Below, piece after piece: positions 21,099-25,043 of a stretch of DNA of 25,043 nt. This DNA is from a virus. The position numbers were made by a program, and so were the translations under genes. Numbering within the stretch: position 1 is the first letter of the stretch; the number at the start of each line of letters is the position of its first letter. The DNA lies in the IMG/VR virus record IMGVR_UViG_3300050014_000608, positions 1 to 25,043 of that record; one strand, given 5' to 3'. The notes beneath the pieces were generated by a model. That model saw only the letters and a program-made list of their open reading frames with translations. It did not search any database and had not been told where the DNA came from.

Positions 21099-22532
21099 GT
21101 GACCAACGTCCCCATTCCAACCCTCGGTCCCACCGGCTTTGTCGCCCCCCAGGAGGCGGCGGTCCTCGCGGGCGTCCAGGCGGACAACAACGCGGCCTTC
21201 GGCGGCGGGCTCAACCCGGGCCTGACCACCCCGCAGGGCCAGCTGGCCAGCTCCACGGCCGCCATCGTGGCCGACTGCAACGCGCAGTTCTTGGCCCTCG
21301 CCTCGCAGATGGATCCGCAGTACGCCCAGGGCCGGAACCAGGATGCGCTGGGGAACATCTACTTCATGACCCGCTTCCCGGCGCTCGGGACCACGGTGCA
21401 GGCCAACTGCATCGGCCTGGCCGGGACGATCATTCCGGGGGGCATCCCCGTGGCCCAGGATGCGGCCGGGAACCTCTACGCCTGCCCGGGCGGGACCATC
21501 GGCGCCTCCGGATCCCTGCCGATGACCTTCAGCAACGTGGCCACCGGCCCGCTCCCCTTCACCGCCCCCCTCACCATCTACCAGACCACGCCCGGGTGGG
21601 ATGCCCTCACCGGGGCGACGCAGACGGCGCCGGGCCAGAACGTGGAAACCACCCAGGCCTTCGAGGCCCGACGCTCGGCCAGCGTGGCATTAAATGCCAG
21701 CCAGAGCAGCGCCTCCGTCCGCGGCGCCGTGCTGGCCTCCGGCGCGGCCCTGGTGCCCCCGCAGGTTCCCAGCAGCGTCTACTGCTACGAGAACGCGACC
21801 AACGCCGCCCTGGTCACCGGAGGGCTCACGCTGCCCCCGAACAGCCTCTATGTGTGCGTGTCCGGCGGTAACCCGGGCGCGATCGCGAACGCCATCTGGA
21901 CGAAGAAAAGCCAGGGCTGCAGCTACTCCCCCAGCGCGATCTTCAACGCCAGCGTCACCGGCCCAGCCCTGACGGTCAATTCCGTGACCTCCGGCGCCCT
22001 GGCCATCGGCCAGACCCTGATCTCCGCCGCGGGCATCCCCTACGTGACCGGCGGCGGCGCCATCGTCACCATCACCGCCGGCAGCGGCACCGCCTGGACC
22101 CTGAGCGGGACGCCCTCCGTCGCCATCACCGGGATCACCGCCTGGTCCGCCAATGTGGTGGTGGTCCCCGATACCGCCTATGCCGCGCCCCAGCCGCTCT
22201 ACAACGTGTTCTATACCGTTCCCTATGCGGTCCCGATCAACATCCAGGTGACCCTGGCGGGCGCGGCCAACCCGCCAAGCAACGCCCTCGCCCTGCTCCA
22301 GGCCAGCACCGGGTTGGCCACGGCCTTCACCGGCGCCGATGGCGGGGCCCCGGTGGCGCAGATCGGCGCGACGGTCTACGGGAGCCGGTTCAACCAGACC
22401 ATCGCCGGGGTCCTGCCGGGCATCCCCATCCTGAGCGTGCTGGTGGGCTCCGGCTCGCCCACCGCTTACAGCCAGGCGCTGAACATCAACCAGATCGCCA
22501 GCCTCGGCACCATCACCCTGGTGCTCGCATGA
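21099..22532 (+). CDS. baseplate protein J with one inserted repeat module
   Basis: This 477-residue protein resembles the baseplate J (gpJ/gp6-like) family: YAQGRNQDALGNIYFMTRFPA near 75-95, FEARRSASVALNASQSSASV near 188-207, SVYCYENATNAAL, IANAIWTKKSQGCSY and VPYAVPINIQVTL. The core is usually continuous between the KK.x.GC.Y segment and V.v.D......P....v.F..P. Here residues about 281-350 intervene and carry the repeat module. The GTG start has AGGAGGT at 21088-21094 just upstream. J forms the wedge dimers that hold the baseplate closed. Confidence 0.85.
   Translation: MTNVPIPTLGPTGFVAPQEAAVLAGVQADNNAAFGGGLNPGLTTPQGQLASSTAAIVADCNAQFLALASQMDPQYAQGRNQDALGNIYFMTRFPALGTTVQANCIGLAGTIIPGGIPVAQDAAGNLYACPGGTIGASGSLPMTFSNVATGPLPFTAPLTIYQTTPGWDALTGATQTAPGQNVETTQAFEARRSASVALNASQSSASVRGAVLASGAALVPPQVPSSVYCYENATNAALVTGGLTLPPNSLYVCVSGGNPGAIANAIWTKKSQGCSYSPSAIFNASVTGPALTVNSVTSGALAIGQTLISAAGIPYVTGGGAIVTITAGSGTAWTLSGTPSVAITGITAWSANVVVVPDTAYAAPQPLYNVFYTVPYAVPINIQVTLAGAANPPSNALALLQASTGLATAFTGADGGAPVAQIGATVYGSRFNQTIAGVLPGIPILSVLVGSGSPTAYSQALNINQIASLGTITLVLA
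21939..22148 (+). repeat. inserted beta module, copy 5 (baseplate J)
   Basis: This segment encodes J residues about 281-350: PALTVNSVTSGALAIGQTL, GIPYVTGGGAI and GSGTAWTLS. It aligns with the sheath and cement copies at LTVx, SGALAxGQ, xxP and the final GxGTxxLS. It lies between two conserved J blocks that are normally close. Confidence 0.65.
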
Positions 22533-23203
22533 TCAACGTCGAGGCGACGATCCAGGCCCAGTATGCGAATTCGCCAATCCTGATGCGGCTGATCAACAAC
22601 ATGAACAGCTACATCGACCCGACGGTGAACCTGAACAATTTCTACAGCCAGGCGCAGAACGTCCTGACCGCCCAGGGCTATGGGCTCGACGTGTGGGGCC
22701 GGATCGTCGGCGTGCAGCGGACCATCGTCATCCCCGCGACCGCCTCCCAGCTCTACTTCAAGGAATCCGGGGTGGGCACCACCTTTGGCCCGGGCGGATC
22801 GGCGCCGATGTGGGACGGCACGCTGACCGGTTCGAACTTCCGACTCAACGACAGCGCGTTCCTGACCCTGATCCTCTGCAAGGCCCTGGCCAACATCTCC
22901 CTGTGCAGCGCCCCGGCCATCAACCAGATGCTGCGCAACCTGTTCGGCGCGCAGGGCCGCTGCTACGCCCTGGACCTCGGCGGGATGCGGATGCAGATCG
23001 TTTTCGAGTTCCCCCTGAGCCTCATGGACTTCTACATCCTCACCCAGTCCAAGGCCCTGGCCCGGCCCGCGGGCGTCCAGGCGTGGATCCTCACCGGATG
23101 GGCACCGAACCAGTTCTTCGGCTTCCGTGAGGCCGGCAGCACCAGCCAACCCATGAGCTTCGGCCCTTTCTTCTCCGGCCTTTACCAGCCCGTCCTCTAC
23201 TAG
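22529..23203 (+). CDS. baseplate protein DUF2612 type
   Basis: This 224-residue protein contains YANSPILMRLINNMNSYI, the LNNFYSQAQNVLTAQGYGLD and VWGRIVGVQRTI block, FLTLILCKALANIS, MLRNLFGAQGRCYALD and FGFREAG. The sequence Q....S..L..LI......id......f....wN..TA.G.GLDvWGRIVGV.R is the DUF2612 signature. These proteins close the baseplate wedge and receive the tail fibre. The ATG overlaps the J stop (ATGA). Stop-to-fibre distance is 8 nt, with AGGAG in between. Confidence 0.88.
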   Translation: MINVEATIQAQYANSPILMRLINNMNSYIDPTVNLNNFYSQAQNVLTAQGYGLDVWGRIVGVQRTIVIPATASQLYFKESGVGTTFGPGGSAPMWDGTLTGSNFRLNDSAFLTLILCKALANISLCSAPAINQMLRNLFGAQGRCYALDLGGMRMQIVFEFPLSLMDFYILTQSKALARPAGVQAWILTGWAPNQFFGFREAGSTSQPMSFGPFFSGLYQPVLY

Positions 23204-23211
23204 GAGCCCCA

Positions 23212-25029
23212 ATGTCCGGCATCCCTCTCCCAACCCTCCTTGCCGCCGCCTTCTGCTCCGGCGCCGGCTCCAACAAGGGGGCCCTGAACACCCTCGGCAC
23301 CGTGGCCAGCGGCGTGCTCTCCTCTCCCTCCATTTCCCCGGGCGCGTCCCTGGCCGATGGTTTCCCGCTGCCCACCATGACCAGCCCCCTCGCGGGCGGC
23401 GTGCCCCCGGCCGGCGGGGACTTCAACGCGATCCTCAACTACATCACCGCGTTCCAGGCCTTCGTGAATTCCGGCGGCCAGTTCCCGTTCAACGCCGCCC
23501 TGGCCTTGGCCATCGGCGGGTACCAGATCGGCAACGAGGTCCAGCTCAACACCGGGCTGGCGGCCGTGACCTGCACCACCGCCAACAATACCACCGACCC
23601 CAACACGCTCACCGCCACCCAGCTGGCCGCCGGATCAAACGGGTGGGTCTACTCCGGCGGGAACGGGGCCATCCCTGCGACTGCAAACACGTACGCACTG
23701 CGTGACTCCACTGGTGGTCTGACGGTCAACGCTCTCAACGCCTCCGGGATTTTCTCTCAGCTCGTTGCGGGCCGGATCGACAACGTCATGAAAAACACCG
23801 CAGCCCCTACCGATCAGAAGGAATGGGACTGGAGCCAGGATGGCGCGGGTGGAGTGGGGTCGTTTAACCTCCTGCCCCGCAGCGACAGCGGCGTGGCGGG
23901 GGCCTCCGCTCTGCAATTCACCCGGACCGGAAACGTCTGCACCGGCCTCACCATCGGGCAGGCCACGACTGTCAACGGCACCGTCACCGCCAACCAGTTC
24001 AACGGTTCCGCCGCTGGCCTCACCGGCCTCCCCGGGATCATCCAGGGCCAGCGCAAGAACCTCAAGGCCAGCGCCACCGGGACCAGCGTCACCGTCACCG
24101 AGACCGTGGACGCGATCACCCTGACCACCGCAGGCGGGGCAGGGACCACCACTGGCCCGCTCTCCCTCTCCGGGGCACTCACCACCTCCGGGCTCAATGG
24201 CCTGGACAACGCCACGCCGCAGGCCTGCACCATCAGCGTGGCCTCGCCCGCCGTCGTGACCCTCGCCAACCACGGGTTCCTCGGCACCTCTGGGACGGCC
24301 GTCGGCAACAACGTCTATTCGCCCATTGTGTTCGCGGGGACCGTTCCAACTGGTCTCACCGCCGGCACGACCTACTACGTCCTGAACCCGACCGCGAACA
24401 CCTTCAACGTCTCCGCGACCCCGGGTGGCGCGGCCATCAATACGACGGCGGGCACCTCCAGCGCCACCGTGGCCTCCGCCCTCGCGGGAAACTGCTGGTA
24501 CTCCAAGTGGATCATCAGCAATGGCACCACGCCCGGTATTCTGTTCTCTGCCAGCGCCACCAACCCGAACCTTCCCACGGGCTACACTTACAAGTGCCTC
24601 ACGGGCTGGGTCTACACCGACAACGTGAACAAGTACCCGACTCGGTTCAACCAGGCCGGAACTGATGTCGAATATGCGCCTGCCGCCTCCAGCAACCTGA
24701 TCAACTATCCGACGATGATAACCGGTGCGAGCGGGACCATCACCACCCCCACCCTGACGGCTGTCCCAATTGCTGGGTTCGTTCCTCCGAACGTGGCGAA
24801 GATCAAAGTCGCGATGTCCGTCAACTACGGCACCGGGCAGTGTGGTGCCGGCCCTGCGAGCTACTATTCGGTCACTGCCCAAATACCACTCTTGGCGAGT
24901 AACAGTTCTTCGGGAGGCACCAACAACACTATCGGTGAGTTCATCATTCAGTCATCCAACTTCTACTACGCCTCCTCCGTCAGTGGAGGGTCATCCCTTT
25001 GCTGCCTCGGTTTCTCGATGAACCTCTAA
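23212..25029 (+). CDS. tail fibre protein (receptor-binding candidate)
   Basis: This is a 605-residue protein. The N-terminal 140 residues match phage fibre baseplate-attachment domains: GGDFNAILNYITAFQAFVNS, GGQFPFNAALALAIGGYQIG and NGWVYSGG. A mid region of Gly/Thr/Ser beta repeats follows (about 170-330). A separate small domain lies at about 339-422 (TISVASPAVVTLANHGF, VPTGLTAGTTYYVLNP, NTFNVSATPGG), then the C-terminal head (about 430-605), ending SLCCLGFSMNL. The C-terminal part should bind the host surface. AGGAG lies 5 nt before the ATG. G+C is about 70 % in the middle and drops to 47-60 % over much of the last 370 bases. Confidence 0.8.
   Translation: MSGIPLPTLLAAAFCSGAGSNKGALNTLGTVASGVLSSPSISPGASLADGFPLPTMTSPLAGGVPPAGGDFNAILNYITAFQAFVNSGGQFPFNAALALAIGGYQIGNEVQLNTGLAAVTCTTANNTTDPNTLTATQLAAGSNGWVYSGGNGAIPATANTYALRDSTGGLTVNALNASGIFSQLVAGRIDNVMKNTAAPTDQKEWDWSQDGAGGVGSFNLLPRSDSGVAGASALQFTRTGNVCTGLTIGQATTVNGTVTANQFNGSAAGLTGLPGIIQGQRKNLKASATGTSVTVTETVDAITLTTAGGAGTTTGPLSLSGALTTSGLNGLDNATPQACTISVASPAVVTLANHGFLGTSGTAVGNNVYSPIVFAGTVPTGLTAGTTYYVLNPTANTFNVSATPGGAAINTTAGTSSATVASALAGNCWYSKWIISNGTTPGILFSASATNPNLPTGYTYKCLTGWVYTDNVNKYPTRFNQAGTDVEYAPAASSNLINYPTMITGASGTITTPTLTAVPIAGFVPPNVAKIKVAMSVNYGTGQCGAGPASYYSVTAQIPLLASNSSSGGTNNTIGEFIIQSSNFYYASSVSGGSSLCCLGFSMNL
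24226..24477 (+). repeat. fibre accessory domain, FCCH-like phage module
   Basis: This segment encodes fibre residues about 339-422. The pattern VTLANHGF...G..V.F..T.PTGLTAGTTYYVLNPTANTFNVSATPGGAAI is one I recall from many phage fibre and virion proteins. It is distinct from the module shared by cement, sheath and J. It appears once here. Confidence 0.55.
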
Positions 25030-25043
25030 GGAGAGAATATGCC
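25028..25043 (+). CDS. start of the next gene (partial)
   Basis: AAGGAG at 25028-25033 is 5 nt before an ATG at 25039, and the window ends two bases after that codon. Following a fibre gene, a fibre chaperone or second fibre protein is likely, but no sequence is available to judge. Confidence 0.6.

Noticed and set aside
1-25043. tRNA genes, rho-independent terminators, attachment sites
   Set aside because: No cloverleaf, no hairpin followed by a T run between genes, and no duplicated core sequence was seen; genes are almost contiguous.

Overview
The window is a dense, single-strand (+) block of tailed-phage late genes at roughly 65-70 % G+C. It comes from a phage or prophage of a high-GC bacterium. 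No integrase, repressor, attachment site, tRNA or chromosomal gene is visible, so I cannot say whether it is integrated. Shine-Dalgarno (SD) sites are strong (AGGAGG/AAGGAG types), and many genes are coupled by ATGA, GTGA or TTGA stop-start overlaps. A DUF3383-type tail sheath, baseplate J protein and gp138-type spike indicate a contractile-tailed (myovirus) particle. The gene set resembles the DUF1073 portal / DUF2213 / DUF2184 / DUF4054 / DUF3383 / DUF2612 lineage (Bcep781-like and Pam3-like phages). The host cannot be named from this sequence.

Layout: (1) 1-552, the end of an upstream gene and a NinB-like recombination protein. (2) 549-3121, small and large terminase, a two-helix membrane protein and a tiny MerR/excisionase-like DNA-binding protein. 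(3) 3122-5590, a lysis-type cassette: a 94-nt gap with a 9-nt periodic repeat, an M15 peptidase endolysin, then five small genes, four of them encoding membrane proteins (holin and spanin candidates). (4) 5587-11615, head genes: portal, Mu F-like minor head protein, DUF2213 protease with a C-terminal scaffold region carrying its own in-frame start, structural cement protein and major capsid. (5) 11619-13840, head-tail joining genes. (6) 13851-18277, sheath, tube, tail assembly chaperone with a -1 frameshift, and tape measure. (7) 18277-25029, baseplate, hub, spike, wedge, J, DUF2612 and tail fibre, then the first bases of one more gene. There is no gene-free stretch above 300 bases; the largest gap is 3122-3215.

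Main points of interest: a complete -1 frameshift signal in the tail chaperone gene (slippery G GGT TTT, 5-nt spacer, GC-rich hairpin); one small beta-rich module family inserted into three unrelated virion proteins (cement x3, sheath x1, baseplate J x1); nested starts in the protease-scaffold gene; and a lysis-cassette protein with an inner-membrane anchor, a coiled coil and a C-terminus resembling an outer-membrane beta strand. Function calls rest on sequence patterns recognised by eye; no database search was run.
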